A stretch of DNA of 64,000 nt from Devosia sp. 2618 (GCF_040546815.1 NZ_JBEPOO010000001.1:4189965-4253964), one strand, 5' to 3'; counted from the stretch's first letter, positions 27,370 through 35,870 are shown. The notes: generated by a model not told the origin, from the letters alone. Made by a program: numbers and translations.

Positions 27370-27657
27370 TTAGGCAGCAGCGAGGGCGGCGCGAATTTCC
27401 TTCTTGATGCCGGCAGCAAGTGGCGACAGCGTGTCGTCGCTCTGCTTGAGCAGGAATGCATCGAGGCCACCGCGGTGCTCGACCGAGCGCAGTGCTGCAG
27501 CAGAAATGCGCAGCTTGACCGAGCGGTTCAGAGCGTCCGAGATCAGCGTAACGTTCAGCAGGTTCGGGAGGAACCGGCGACGGGTGCGGTTGAGAGCGTG
27601 AGAAACGTTGTTCCCGGTCATTACGCCCTTACCAGTCAATTCGCAGCGACGTGCCAT
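27370..27657 (-). CDS. rpmB: 50S ribosomal protein L28
   Basis: A 95-residue ribosomal protein. It begins [11 protein letters not shown] with the family's ...[19 protein letters not shown], and [22 protein letters not shown] follows. Length is normal for alphaproteobacterial L28. It stands alone with its own terminator and is divergent from the DUF3108 gene, a pairing common in the order. Confidence 0.98.
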   Translation of the reverse strand: MARRCELTGKGVMTGNNVSHALNRTRRRFLPNLLNVTLISDALNRSVKLRISAAALRSVEHRGGLDAFLLKQSDDTLSPLAAGIKKEIRAALAAA

Positions 27658-27871
27658 TTTCGATATCCTATTTGTGTAAAGGTCCTGCGTGGCAGAGAAT
27701 TCCGCGACGGGCCTCGATTGTTATGAAATCTGGGGCGTCTTTAGAGAAAACGGGTGCTGCCGTCAAGGCAAAGCGGGCTCAAACGGCCGCGAGCGCCTTG
27801 CATGGGCCATAAGCCGCAGGCAATTTCAGACCAATAGCTGATTCGCGCCCCTCACCGCAGAGAGCCAAGCC

Positions 27872-28654
27872 TTGATCAAGTTTCGACTCATTCCCGTAGC
27901 CGCCCTGGCGGTGTTCCTGAGCCATCCGGCCAGCGCCGCCGAGGTGGACGCTACGGCTAAGTATGTCGTGACGCTGGGCGGCATCAATATCGCCAATATC
28001 AGCGTCGACCTCGACGACAATGGCAGCCGCTACGATCTGAACCTCTCGGCCAATGTGGCAGGGCTCGGAACGCTGGTTGCCAGCGGCACGGCCAAGGCCA
28101 GCTCATCCGGCCGCTCGGCCGGGCAGACGCTGGTGGCCGACACGTTCAATCTGCAGACCCGCGCCAATGGCGAGCTGTTTACCGTCGATGTCAGCTTTGC
28201 CGGGCGCGATGTGTCCTCGTTCAAGGTCGATCCGCCGATCATCGACAATTACGACCGCGTGCCGCTCGAGCGCCGCCACCTGACCGGCGTTGGCGATTTC
28301 CTCTCGGCCTTCGTGCTCAAGGGCACCGGGCTCGACAAGAGCCTCTGCCAGAAGCAGTCCAATATCTTTACCGGCGTCGAGCGCTTCAACATCGCCATGA
28401 CCTATGCCGGCGAAGACAATGCCACCTCGCCTCGCACCGGCTATCAGGGGCCGGTCGTGCTGTGCACGGTCGACTACAATCCTGTCTCGGGGCACTTCAC
28501 CAGCTCGGACATCACCAATTACCTGGCTGACAGCAACCGCATCATCATCTGGTATGCGCCGCTCGGCGACAGCGGCTACTTCATCCCCTATCGCGTGCTG
28601 CTGGGCACCAATATGGGCGATCTGTCGATGGTTCTGACCGGCCTGCGTAACTAG
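27872..28654 (+). CDS. DUF3108 periplasmic protein
   Basis: A 260-residue exported protein of the DUF3108 family, function unknown. The signal peptide ends HPASAAE. The predicted fold is all-beta: YVVTLGGINIANISVDLDDNG is the typical start, and the domain ends in the RIIIWYAPLGDSGYFIPYRVLLGT block. The start is TTG at 27872, preceded by GAGAGCC. A terminator hairpin follows at 28724. Confidence 0.85.
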   Translation: MIKFRLIPVAALAVFLSHPASAAEVDATAKYVVTLGGINIANISVDLDDNGSRYDLNLSANVAGLGTLVASGTAKASSSGRSAGQTLVADTFNLQTRANGELFTVDVSFAGRDVSSFKVDPPIIDNYDRVPLERRHLTGVGDFLSAFVLKGTGLDKSLCQKQSNIFTGVERFNIAMTYAGEDNATSPRTGYQGPVVLCTVDYNPVSGHFTSSDITNYLADSNRIIIWYAPLGDSGYFIPYRVLLGTNMGDLSMVLTGLRN

Positions 28655-28661
28655 AGGCTCC

Positions 28662-29033
28662 GTCCCGGTTCGGGACGGTCAACGGGTTTATCCTCAATTT
28701 TGCCGCGCCATAGAGGCGCAAAGCGGGCCGGCAGTCGTTAACGACTGACCGGCCTTTGCTTTTTTGCGGCGCAACGGCTCGTTGAGGTTCGGCCAAAACG
28801 GCCCGAAATTTACCCTTTGTTCACCAAGGTAAAGCGATTTGGGCCCAATTGCTGGGCGTTGAGGCATCAGGCGATTGCACTAGTGGGTCGAGAGGTTCGA
28901 GCCACCACAGCTAGCCGTGAACAAACCCGCATTTGGCCCGTTCGCCCGATTCTGTCCCTGTTCGTTCTCGGTTTGGTCTGGGCGTTAACGGGCGAGGGAT
29001 TGGAACGGAAAATTGTGTTGTTCCTGGACAGTG
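28662..29033 (+). repeat. Duplicated leader-like segment, copy 1
   Basis: About 370 bp of non-coding DNA that matches 29451-29828 in the same orientation. Shared exact blocks keep nearly the same spacing: GGACGGTCAA (28673), ATCCTCAATTTTGC and CTAGCCGTGAACAAA (28911). A TTTACC...GGTAAA hairpin is also kept (near 28810). Copy 2 is the leader of the Suv3-like helicase gene. This copy runs into the end of the convergent NTF2-like gene. Confidence 0.65.
28722..28767 (+). terminator. Terminator-like hairpin after the DUF3108 gene
   Basis: GGCCGG-CA-GTCGTTAACGAC-TGA-CCGGCC is followed by TTTGCTTTTTT. It sits about 70 bases past the DUF3108 stop, inside the duplicated segment. Confidence 0.75.
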
Positions 29034-29050
29034 TTGGGTGGGGTATCCCA

Positions 29051-29380
29051 CTACAAAGTCTGCAACCGCCCGATCACCCCATCCCGAACGGTAATCGCCT
29101 GCCGCAACACCGCCGGGCTGCCCGGGAAGGTCCCCGACACCTCAAACGTCACCACCGTCCGCTCGCCAACCGTCTCGGCGCCCTGCACTTTATATCGCGG
29201 CTGATAGCGCTGCTGCACACTGGCCAGCCATTCCCCGATCGCCCCCGCGCCGGTATGGACCTTGCCCTCGTCCTCAACCACGGCATCGTTCGCGAACAGA
29301 TCGAGTGTCGTGCTGTGGCCCTCGGCGGCAAAATAGGCTTCGAGCGGAATGGGCAGGGCGGTGTTTTCTTGGCCGGGCAT
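29051..29380 (-). CDS. NTF2-like (SnoaL-fold) protein
   Basis: A 109-residue NTF2-superfamily protein. The helix-strand pattern IPLEAYFAAEGHSTTLDLFANDAVVEDEGKVHTG and the central GAGAIGEWLAS are typical of the fold. Members are small enzymes or binding proteins, so no substrate can be given. The ATG at 29380 has AAAGATC upstream. The gene lies inverted between the two copies of a duplicated ~370-bp non-coding segment. Confidence 0.75.
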   Translation of the reverse strand: MPGQENTALPIPLEAYFAAEGHSTTLDLFANDAVVEDEGKVHTGAGAIGEWLASVQQRYQPRYKVQGAETVGERTVVTFEVSGTFPGSPAVLRQAITVRDGVIGRLQTL

Positions 29381-29450
29381 GATCGATCTTTCGTTGATTG
29401 ATCGCCGATCCTTACCCCGCCTCATGCCGGATGCTGTCAGTAGCCGCGCT

Positions 29451-29828
29451 GTCCCAGTTCAGGACGGTCAATGCACAGCATCCTCAATTTTGCGATTTTT
29501 GCCCCAGCGTGGCTGCGCCTTCTGTCATGAACCCGACAAAAATCTTTGGCAAACAGGCGCTTACCTTTTGGTAACGAGTGGCTGATTCCAGCCAAAATTT
29601 ATCTTTTGGTCATGCATCTGAACGGTTTTTCGAGTTTTCGCGGGTGAGGGGGCCGTGACTGCAGCTCACTTGTGCCCACGGCGACCGTCGCCCACCACCC
29701 CTAGCCGTGAACAAAGCGCGATTTTACCCATCGCGTCGATTCGGTGCTGCTTCGTTCATGGCTTGTTCGCAGCATTAACCATGCTAGAAAATGGGTCGCG
29801 AACATTGTCCTTTCTTGGGACAAGTTTT
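29451..29828 (+). repeat. Duplicated leader-like segment, copy 2 (helicase leader)
   Basis: The partner of 28662-29033, ending 44 bases before the helicase ATG. Block spacing differs by only one to three bases over 340 bases. It contains hairpins TTACC-TTTT-GGTAA (29562-29575), TGGCTG-ATTC-CAGCCA (29580-29595) and TTGTCC...GGACAA near the 3' end. It may be a transcribed structured leader. Confidence 0.65.
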
Positions 29829-29872
29829 CCAGCCTCTCGCAACTGAGCCCCCGACCTCCTACATTGGCCGCA

Positions 29873-32800
29873 ATGAATTTCGCGCCCCCCCAAACGGTCA
29901 AGGCAATCCTTGGCCCCACCAATACCGGCAAGACCTACTTTGCCATCGAGCGCATGCTGGCCCATCCCACCGGGATGATCGGCCTGCCTTTGCGCTTGCT
30001 GGCCCGCGAGGTCTATCAGCGCTGTGTCGAGCGGGTGGGCGAGGGGGCCGTGGCTTTGGTCACCGGCGAGGAGCGCATCATTCCGGCCAAGCCGCGTTTC
30101 TGGGTGTGCACCGTCGAAGCCATGCCGATGGATATTCGCGTTGATTGCATCGCCATCGACGAAATCCAGACCGCCACCGATTTCGACCGTGGCCATGTGT
30201 TCACCGACCGCGTCCTGCATGCCCGCGGCATGCATGAAACCCTGCTGCTGGGCGCCGCCACCATGGCGCCGATCATTCGGCGGCTGCTGCCCGATGCCGA
30301 CATCGTCGATCGGCCGCGCTTTTCCCAGCTCACCTATTCGGGCTCAAAGAAAATCTCCCGCCAGCCGGCCCGCTCGGCCATCGTCGCTTTTTCGGCCCGC
30401 CAGGTTTACGCCATTGCCGAACTGATCCGCCGCGAGCGGGGTGGGGCGGCCGTGGTCATGGGCGCGCTATCGCCCCGCACCCGCAATGCGCAGGTCGAGC
30501 TTTACCAAAATGGCGATGTCGATTTTCTGGTGGCGACAGATGCCATCGGCATGGGGCTCAACCTTGATATCCACCACGTCGCCTTTGCCGATGACAGCAA
30601 GTTCGATGGCCATACCAGCCGTCCGCTGACCCCCGCCGAACTCGGCCAGATCGCCGGGCGCGCCGGTCGCCACGCGCGAAATGGCACCTTTGGGGTCACC
30701 GGCGGCACAGAGGGATTCGATGAGGAAATGGTCGTTGCGCTCGAAACGCACGACTTCGACCCCATCAAAGTGCTGCAATGGCGCAACAATCAGCTGGATT
30801 TCTCATCTATCGCTGCTTTGCAGCATAGCCTTGAAAAATCACCCGAGCATCGCAGCCTCACCAGGGTCCCCGTCGCCAAGGACCAGCATGCCCTCGAATT
30901 TGTCTCGCGCAATGAAGCGGGCAAGCTGGCACGCGGCCTTGATGGGGCCAGATTGCTCTGGGAATGCTGCCAAATCCCGGATTATCAGGGAATTTCGCCG
31001 GCCAATCACGGCGAAATCGTCACGCGGATTTACTCGGACTTAGTCAAAAAGGGTAAGGTCAACGCTGATTGGATTGCCGAGCAGGTGCGCTTTTGCGACA
31101 ATGCGAGCGGCGATATCGACACTTTGAGCAACCGGATCAAGCAGATCCGAACATGGACCTTTGTCGCTAACCGCAAAAACTGGCTTGCAGACCCTTCACA
31201 TTGGCGCGAAAAGACCCGAGACATTGAAGACCGCTTGAGCGATGCGCTACACGAGCGCCTTACCCAGCGGTTTGTCGACCGGCGCACCAGCGTGCTGCTT
31301 CGTCACCTGAAAGACAAACGTATGGCATCTCCCGAGATCAATGAGCGTGGCGAAGTGCGGCTGGAAGGCCATCTCATCGGCACGCTTGAAGGCTTCCGTT
31401 TCACAATCGCCCGCAATGACGGCGACGCTGACATCAAGGGGCTGCGTGCAGCCGCCGAACATGTCGTGGCCCCCGAAATCCATAACCGCGCCGACAGGCT
31501 TGCGGGCGCGCCGAACGAAGAGTTCGTGCTGGCCACCGATGGCCGGCTGCGTTGGAAGGGCGATATCGTCGCTGAGCTGATCGAGGGTGATGCGCTGTAT
31601 CGCCCACGCATCCTGATGCTGGCCGATGAAACGCTGACCGGCACCGATCTCGAGCGCGTGCAGGATCGCCTCAGCCTCTGGCTGCGCCATCACATCAATA
31701 CCGTGCTCGAAGGCGTCATGGCGCTTGAAGCGCCGACCGATCTCGAAGGCACCGCCCGCGGCATCGGCTACCAGCTTTATGAAAATCTGGGCCTGCTGCC
31801 CCGCAGCGCCATCGCCGACGAGGTCAAGAACCTTGATCAGGACGTGCGTGGCAAGCTGCGCAAGCTCGGCGTCAAGTTCGGCGCCTACCACGTCTATCTG
31901 CCGCTCTCGCTCAAGCCTGCGCCGCGCGAACTGGCTCTGATCCTGTTTGCCCTGCAGAATGGCGGCGTGCGCCAGCCGGGCGTCACCGATATCCCGCATA
32001 TCGTTCTGTCGGGCCGCACCTCGTTTGTGGTCGATCCAGAAGTCGATACGCGCCTCTATGAGGTTGCGGGTTTCAAGGTTGCCGGCAAGCGCGCCGTGCG
32101 CGTCGATATCCTTGAGCGTCTGGCCGACATCATCCGTCCGCTGATCGCGCTTGATGCCGGTCGTCCCTATGCCGGCGAACTGCCGGTTGGCGCTGCCGAA
32201 GGCAATGGCTTCCGCGTGACTGTCGAAATGACCTCGCTGCTGGGTTGCTCGGGCGAAGATTTCGCCTCGATCCTCAATTCGCTTGGTTATCGCGTTAAAC
32301 GCACGCCAAAGGTTGCCGCTCCTGCCGTGGCCGCCGAGGCAACTGCCGAAGCACCGGCACTCGAGGAAGTTCTGGCTGAAAATCCAGCCAGCACTGACGC
32401 TGTCGATGAAGCCCCGGTCGAAGCCGTCACCGCTGACGTTGCGCCGGCCATCGAAGCCGAGATTCCGGCAACCACGATTGTCGAAGCAACGCCCGATACG
32501 GCCGAGGCTGCGCCTGCTGCCGCTGCCGAACCAGAGTTTGACGAAGTGTGGTCGCCTGCCGGCAAGCGTCCGGACAACAAGCGCCACGACAGCCGTCGTC
32601 GTCCTGAAGGCGAAGTTCAGGCCAAGCGCCCCGAGCGCAACCAGCGCCCACAGGCGCCGCGTCGTCCCGAAGGCGAAGTGCAGGACCTTTCCAAGGCCCA
32701 GCATCTGCGTCCCAAGGCCGACAATCGCAACCGCCCCGACAACCGACGTCCTGCCGACCAGCAGGGCGAGCGCGCCAAGTTCGAGCGGCCACGCGAAGAG

Positions 32801-32875
32801 CGCAAGGAAAAGGCTTTCGATCCCGATAGCCCATTCGCCAAGCTGATGGCGCTCAAGGCGCCCAAGGGGCAGTAA
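29873..32875 (+). CDS. Suv3-like DExH-box RNA helicase
   Basis: A 1000-residue relative of mitochondrial Suv3, the RNA helicase of the mitochondrial degradosome. Walker A GPTNTGKT is at residues 14-21; DEIQ at ~96; the second RecA-like domain has ATDAIGMGLNLDI and QIAGRAGRHARNG. The region after ~residue 820 is Ala/Glu/Pro-rich, and the tail is basic, carrying RPEGEVQ twice (residues 910-916 and 931-937). The ATG at 29873 is chosen because the Walker A follows at the usual distance; an earlier in-frame codon (29744) would lie inside the leader repeat. The S4 protein gene follows four bases later. Confidence 0.9.
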   Translation: MNFAPPQTVKAILGPTNTGKTYFAIERMLAHPTGMIGLPLRLLAREVYQRCVERVGEGAVALVTGEERIIPAKPRFWVCTVEAMPMDIRVDCIAIDEIQTATDFDRGHVFTDRVLHARGMHETLLLGAATMAPIIRRLLPDADIVDRPRFSQLTYSGSKKISRQPARSAIVAFSARQVYAIAELIRRERGGAAVVMGALSPRTRNAQVELYQNGDVDFLVATDAIGMGLNLDIHHVAFADDSKFDGHTSRPLTPAELGQIAGRAGRHARNGTFGVTGGTEGFDEEMVVALETHDFDPIKVLQWRNNQLDFSSIAALQHSLEKSPEHRSLTRVPVAKDQHALEFVSRNEAGKLARGLDGARLLWECCQIPDYQGISPANHGEIVTRIYSDLVKKGKVNADWIAEQVRFCDNASGDIDTLSNRIKQIRTWTFVANRKNWLADPSHWREKTRDIEDRLSDALHERLTQRFVDRRTSVLLRHLKDKRMASPEINERGEVRLEGHLIGTLEGFRFTIARNDGDADIKGLRAAAEHVVAPEIHNRADRLAGAPNEEFVLATDGRLRWKGDIVAELIEGDALYRPRILMLADETLTGTDLERVQDRLSLWLRHHINTVLEGVMALEAPTDLEGTARGIGYQLYENLGLLPRSAIADEVKNLDQDVRGKLRKLGVKFGAYHVYLPLSLKPAPRELALILFALQNGGVRQPGVTDIPHIVLSGRTSFVVDPEVDTRLYEVAGFKVAGKRAVRVDILERLADIIRPLIALDAGRPYAGELPVGAAEGNGFRVTVEMTSLLGCSGEDFASILNSLGYRVKRTPKVAAPAVAAEATAEAPALEEVLAENPASTDAVDEAPVEAVTADVAPAIEAEIPATTIVEATPDTAEAAPAAAAEPEFDEVWSPAGKRPDNKRHDSRRRPEGEVQAKRPERNQRPQAPRRPEGEVQDLSKAQHLRPKADNRNRPDNRRPADQQGERAKFERPREERKEKAFDPDSPFAKLMALKAPKGQ

Positions 32876-32879
32876 GCGA

Positions 32880-33284
32880 TTGGCAGGAACTCTCGAACCG
32901 GTCCGCAAAGAGCGGCTCGACAAGTTCCTGTTTTTCGCGCGGGCCATCAAGTCCCGCACCCTGGCGCAGAAATTCATCGAAAGCGGCGCAGTTCGCGTCA
33001 ACTCCGAACGCACAGACCGCTCCGACCTCAAGGTCGGGGCGGGCGATGTGCTGACGATGAGCCTGCACAACCGCATCACGGTCTGGCGGATCCTGGACTG
33101 CGGCACCCGCCGCGGCCCCGCCCCCGAAGCCCAGGCTCTCTACGAGGACCTCTCCCCACCGGCCCTGCCCAAATCCGAACAATCCCCCTACGAAGCCGCC
33201 ATCGCGCCACGCGGAGATGGCGCCGGCCGTCCAACGAAGAAAGAACGCCGCGACACGGATAAACTCCGCGGCGGGGACGAGTAG
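32880..33284 (+). CDS. S4-domain RNA-binding protein (Hsp15-like)
   Basis: A 134-residue protein with an S4 domain at residues 10-60 (RLDKFLFFARAIKSRTLAQK and GAVRVNSERTD). The basic, Gly/Arg-rich C-terminus is typical of Hsp15 (HslR), which recycles stalled 50S subunits. The start is TTG at 32880. It is immediately downstream of the Suv3-like helicase gene, so the two RNA-handling proteins are very likely cotranscribed. Confidence 0.88.
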   Translation: MAGTLEPVRKERLDKFLFFARAIKSRTLAQKFIESGAVRVNSERTDRSDLKVGAGDVLTMSLHNRITVWRILDCGTRRGPAPEAQALYEDLSPPALPKSEQSPYEAAIAPRGDGAGRPTKKERRDTDKLRGGDE

Positions 33285-33316
33285 GGGCGGCCTACCACCC
33301 CAATTCAAACAACCAC

Positions 33317-33575
33317 CACGCTGCCCTCGGGCTCGACCCGAGGGCCACTCGCCATAGCACACAACTCTTCGTTTTGGACGCGAGTGCGCCTTACACAATG
33401 CACCATGCCCGCTGATAGTGGCCCCCGGGTCGAGCCCGAGGGCAGCGCCGGATGCTGGGAACTGCATAGGGAGCTATCCAAAGCACCCAAAGTCTCTCGC
33501 GACTGCACTGAAACGTTTAGATCAACCCGCTTGGCCCCCCACCGCGCTGCCCTCGGGCTTGACCCGAGGGCCACC
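33317..33575. repeat. Three CTCGGG..CCCGAG palindromes upstream of the GIY-YIG gene
   Basis: Three ~30-bp palindromic units built on CTGCCCTCGGGCTCGACCCG. They are at 33317-33348 (direct), 33419-33448 (inverted) and 33543-33575 (direct, with CTTGACC). The arms pair as GCCCTCGGG/CCCGAGGGC. They occupy the 309-bp gap after the S4 protein gene; nothing else is visible there. Confidence 0.8.
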
Positions 33576-33593
33576 CTCAACTTTCACTGCGCC

Positions 33594-33881
33594 ATGGCTT
33601 GGGTCTACATCATGGCAAATAGGCGCTTTGGCACGACCTATGTCGGTGCCACCAACGATCTCATGCGCCGGGTGTGGGAGCACAAGAACGACGTTGTTCC
33701 GAGCTTCACCCGAACCCACCAGTGCCACCTGCTCGTTTATTTCGAGGAGCACCAGTCGATCTATGACGCCATGCAGCGCGAGCACAACATCAAGCACTGG
33801 GTCCGTGCCTGGAAGGACGCGCTGATAGAGGCCGACAACCCCGAATGGAGCGATCTCTTTTACGGCATCGCGCCCGGCTGA
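33594..33881 (+). CDS. Single-domain GIY-YIG nuclease
   Basis: A 95-residue stand-alone GIY-YIG protein of the YhbQ/UPF0213 type. The two signature strands are VYI (residues 4-6) and TYVG (15-18). The conserved Arg (LMRRVWEH, 25-26), His30 and the metal-binding Glu63 with Lys67 (QREHNIK) are all present, so it should be an active DNA nuclease. It is bracketed by palindromic repeats: one ends ~20 bases before the ATG and an inverted one starts right after the stop. Confidence 0.9.
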   Translation: MAWVYIMANRRFGTTYVGATNDLMRRVWEHKNDVVPSFTRTHQCHLLVYFEEHQSIYDAMQREHNIKHWVRAWKDALIEADNPEWSDLFYGIAPG

Positions 33882-33883
33882 GA

Positions 33884-33998
33884 ATGGCCCTCGGGTCAAG
33901 CCCGAGGGCAGCGGTGGAGTTTGTGGTTTGCCTCTGCGCTCCGCCACCGCCTTTCAAAATACCCACCGCGCTGTCCTCGGGCTTGACCCGAGGACCTG
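33884..33998. repeat. Two CTCGGG..CCCGAG palindromes downstream of the GIY-YIG gene
   Basis: TGGCCCTCGGGTCAAGCCCG begins three bases after the GIY-YIG stop and is inverted relative to the copy before the gene. A second, direct copy (GCTGTCCTCGGGCTTGACCC) is at 33970-33998. With the upstream three, the nuclease gene has five copies around it within 700 bp. Confidence 0.8.
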
Positions 33999-34135
33999 TT
34001 TCAAGCTGCACAGCGTGTTTGGTCGGGAGGCGGTGTTGGCGTGGTACGATCAGCACCCCCCGCCTCAAACCTTGCAGCCTGCCGAAAAACGGTTTAGCAC
34101 CGGACCGTTGAGACACTGCCGGACTGCCCACCTAG

Positions 34136-34474
34136 ATGACCTATATCGTCACAGACAATTGCATCGCCTGTAAGTACACTGACTGCGTGGAAGTGTGTCC
34201 GGTGGACTGTTTCTACGAAGGCGAGAACATGCTGGTGATTCATCCGGACGAGTGTATCGACTGTGGTGTGTGCGAGCCTGAATGCCCGGCTGAGGCGATC
34301 AAGCCGGATACCGAGTCGGGGCTCGATGAGTGGTTGGCGCTCAATACCAAGTATGCCTCCATGTGGCCCAATTTGACCGAGCGGCGTGATCCGCTGCCCG
34401 AGGCCAAGGAAAAAGACGGCGAAGATGGCAAGCTGGCCAAGTACTTCTCCGCCGAAGCCGGCGAAGGCGACTGA
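34136..34474 (+). CDS. fdxA: Seven-iron ferredoxin FdxA
   Basis: A 112-residue ferredoxin with a [3Fe-4S] and a [4Fe-4S] cluster. Cys9, Cys17 and Cys50 fit the 3Fe site, and Cys21, Cys40, Cys43 and Cys46 the 4Fe site. The C-terminal extension ([20 protein letters not shown]) is the FdxA type. It is a soluble electron carrier and stands just upstream of carD, a common order in alphaproteobacteria. Confidence 0.95.
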   Translation: MTYIVTDNCIACKYTDCVEVCPVDCFYEGENMLVIHPDECIDCGVCEPECPAEAIKPDTESGLDEWLALNTKYASMWPNLTERRDPLPEAKEKDGEDGKLAKYFSAEAGEGD

Positions 34475-34622
34475 GTGCTGTCTCTCTGCCCCTGATGGTT
34501 GCCAAACCCGTTGTCGGCGACTGTGGATAGGCTGTGGAGAGAGTTCGGAACGGATAAAACTATGGTTATGCCCCATTCCTGTCAGGTTTGGGGACGTGCT
34601 AGCGCGTCTTGATTCGTAGTTT

Positions 34623-34651
34623 TTGATTTTGCTGAAAATTTGTGCTATGGT
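34623..34651 (+). promoter_or_regulatory. Promoter of carD
   Basis: TTGATT (34623-34628), a 17-bp spacer, and TATGGT (34646-34651). TATGGT-type -10 boxes are common in this order. Transcription would start near 34658, giving a leader of about 205 nt. Confidence 0.6.
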
Positions 34652-34655
34652 CCGG

Positions 34656-34862
34656 CCATATGCAGTTCAGCTCGTCACCCAGCCCGTGCCGCAAGGCACA
34701 ATTTTTTTGACAAAATCGCTAGTTGAGTTGGTCTCCGGGAAGCGGACCCGGAGGTCATGATGCTTGTTCTGCGCGCTGCGTCCCGTTCGGACGCATGTAA
34801 CGAGTAGGAATGGACGGTCTTTCCCGCAAGGAACTGTCCATTTAGGGCGTCAACAAGGAGTT
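34656..34862 (+). promoter_or_regulatory. Structured leader of carD with a terminator-like hairpin
   Basis: Four successive stem-loops. GTGCC-GCAA-GGCAC is followed by AATTTTTTT (34686-34708), a classic intrinsic terminator. Then come CTCCGGG/CCCGGAG (34733-34754), TGCGTCC/GGACGCA (34777-34795) and AATGGAC/GTCCATT (34809-34842). The carD Shine-Dalgarno AAGGAG follows. Either the leader attenuates carD, or a short RNA ends at the first hairpin. No known riboswitch class was recognised. Confidence 0.5.
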
Positions 34863-34864
34863 CC

Positions 34865-35434
34865 ATGAATATGGTAGCCAAGAAGGTACAGACACGGCTT
34901 GGGTTCAAGACTGGCGAGTACGTTGTCTATCCGGCGCATGGCGTCGGTGTGATCGTCTCGATCGAGGAACAAGAAGTCGCCGGACTGACCCTTGAGTTGT
35001 TCGTCATCAGCTTCGAACAGGACAAGCTGACCCTGCGCGTGCCTGTCGCCAAGGTCAAGTCTGTTGGCATGCGCAAGCTTGCCGAAGAAGATCTGGTGAC
35101 CCAGGCCCTGACCACCGTGACCGGCCGTGCCCGCGTCAAGCGCACCATGTGGTCGCGTCGCGCCCAGGAATACGAAGCAAAGATCAATTCCGGCGATCTG
35201 ATCGCCATCTCCGAAGTCGTGCGCGATCTGTATCGCTCCGAAGAGCAGCCAGAGCAGTCCTATTCGGAACGCCAGCTGTTCGAGCAGGCGATGGACCGCA
35301 TGAGCCGCGAAATCGGTGCCGTTAACAAGCTGACGCTGACCGAAGCCGTTCAGCTCATCGAGAAGAACCTGGCCAAGTCGCCAAAGCGCACCAAGGCAGA
35401 TGCTGCCGAAAGCGACGAGGAAGCTGCCGCCTAA
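34865..35434 (+). CDS. carD: CarD-family transcription regulator (CdnL-like)
   Basis: A 189-residue RNA-polymerase-binding factor. The N-terminal RNAP-interaction domain begins FKTGEYVVYPAHGVGVIVSIEEQEVAG. The helical DNA-contacting domain follows, with TTVTGRARVKRTMWSRRAQEYEAKINSG. CdnL proteins stabilise open complexes at rRNA and ribosomal-protein promoters. A strong Shine-Dalgarno and a long structured leader precede it, and a terminator follows. Confidence 0.93.
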   Translation: MNMVAKKVQTRLGFKTGEYVVYPAHGVGVIVSIEEQEVAGLTLELFVISFEQDKLTLRVPVAKVKSVGMRKLAEEDLVTQALTTVTGRARVKRTMWSRRAQEYEAKINSGDLIAISEVVRDLYRSEEQPEQSYSERQLFEQAMDRMSREIGAVNKLTLTEAVQLIEKNLAKSPKRTKADAAESDEEAAA

Positions 35435-35463
35435 GGCGACCGGTTTTTCAAGAGAATCGAAGA

Positions 35464-35492
35464 GGGCTGGTGGCAACACCGGCCCTTTTTGT
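35464..35492 (+). terminator. Rho-independent terminator of carD
   Basis: GGGCTGGTG-GCAA-CACCGGCCC (one G-T pair) is followed by TTTTTGTTG. Confidence 0.85.
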
Positions 35493-35553
35493 TGTCACGC
35501 GATGGCGTGCTCGATGCTAACAATGTGTTAGCCAATTTGATGGGGATGTGAAG

Positions 35554-35763
35554 ATGAAACTCAGCGCCAGAAACCAGATCAAGGGCACCGTGGTCGAAGT
35601 CATCAAGGGCGCCACCACCAGCCATGTCCGCATCGATATCGGCGGCGGCAATGTCGTCACGGCCTCGATCACCAATGCTGCGGTGGATGAACTTGGACTG
35701 GTGGCGGGCAAGCCGGCCTATGCCGTGATCAAGGCCTCCGACGTGATGGTCGGCGTCGATTAA
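35554..35763 (+). CDS. Mop/TOBE-domain molybdate-binding protein
   Basis: A 69-residue single Mop domain: MKLSARNQIKGTVVEVIKGA, HVRIDIGGGNVVTASITNAAVDELGL and AYAVIKASDVMVGVD. Such molbindins store or sense molybdate. GGGGA precedes the start. A GTG two codons earlier is possible. No molybdate transport genes are adjacent. Confidence 0.9.
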   Translation: MKLSARNQIKGTVVEVIKGATTSHVRIDIGGGNVVTASITNAAVDELGLVAGKPAYAVIKASDVMVGVD

Positions 35764-35768
35764 TCTGA

Positions 35769-35857
35769 GACCTCATGGTGAGCCCGTCGAACCACGAGGT
35801 TGGGCACCCCGATCCCGCCACGCCCTCGTCCTTCGACAGGCTCAGGATGAGGGCTGC
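35769..35857. repeat. Family A-related palindromic repeats
   Basis: CCTCATGGTGAGCCCGTCGA...ACCACGAGG (35770) is followed by CCTCGTCCTTCGACAGGCTCAGGATGAGGG (35823-35852). These are shortened relatives of family A in which the two arms are GTGGTTCGA and CTCATGGTGAG, lying in the gap between convergent genes. Confidence 0.7.
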
Positions 35858-35870
35858 TGCGGGATGAGGC

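Noticed and set aside
28662..29828. Chromosome origin, suggested by TTATCCTCA and AT-rich blocks
   Set aside because: Only one DnaA-like box with a mismatch, no cluster, and none of the usual origin neighbours.
31247..33106. A 619-codon open frame antisense to the Suv3-like helicase
   Set aside because: It overlaps two genes with clear family matches and has no ribosome site or recognisable domain.
33317..33998. A CRISPR array, suggested by regularly recurring palindromes
   Set aside because: Copies alternate in orientation, spacing is irregular, and a gene lies between them. No cas genes are near.
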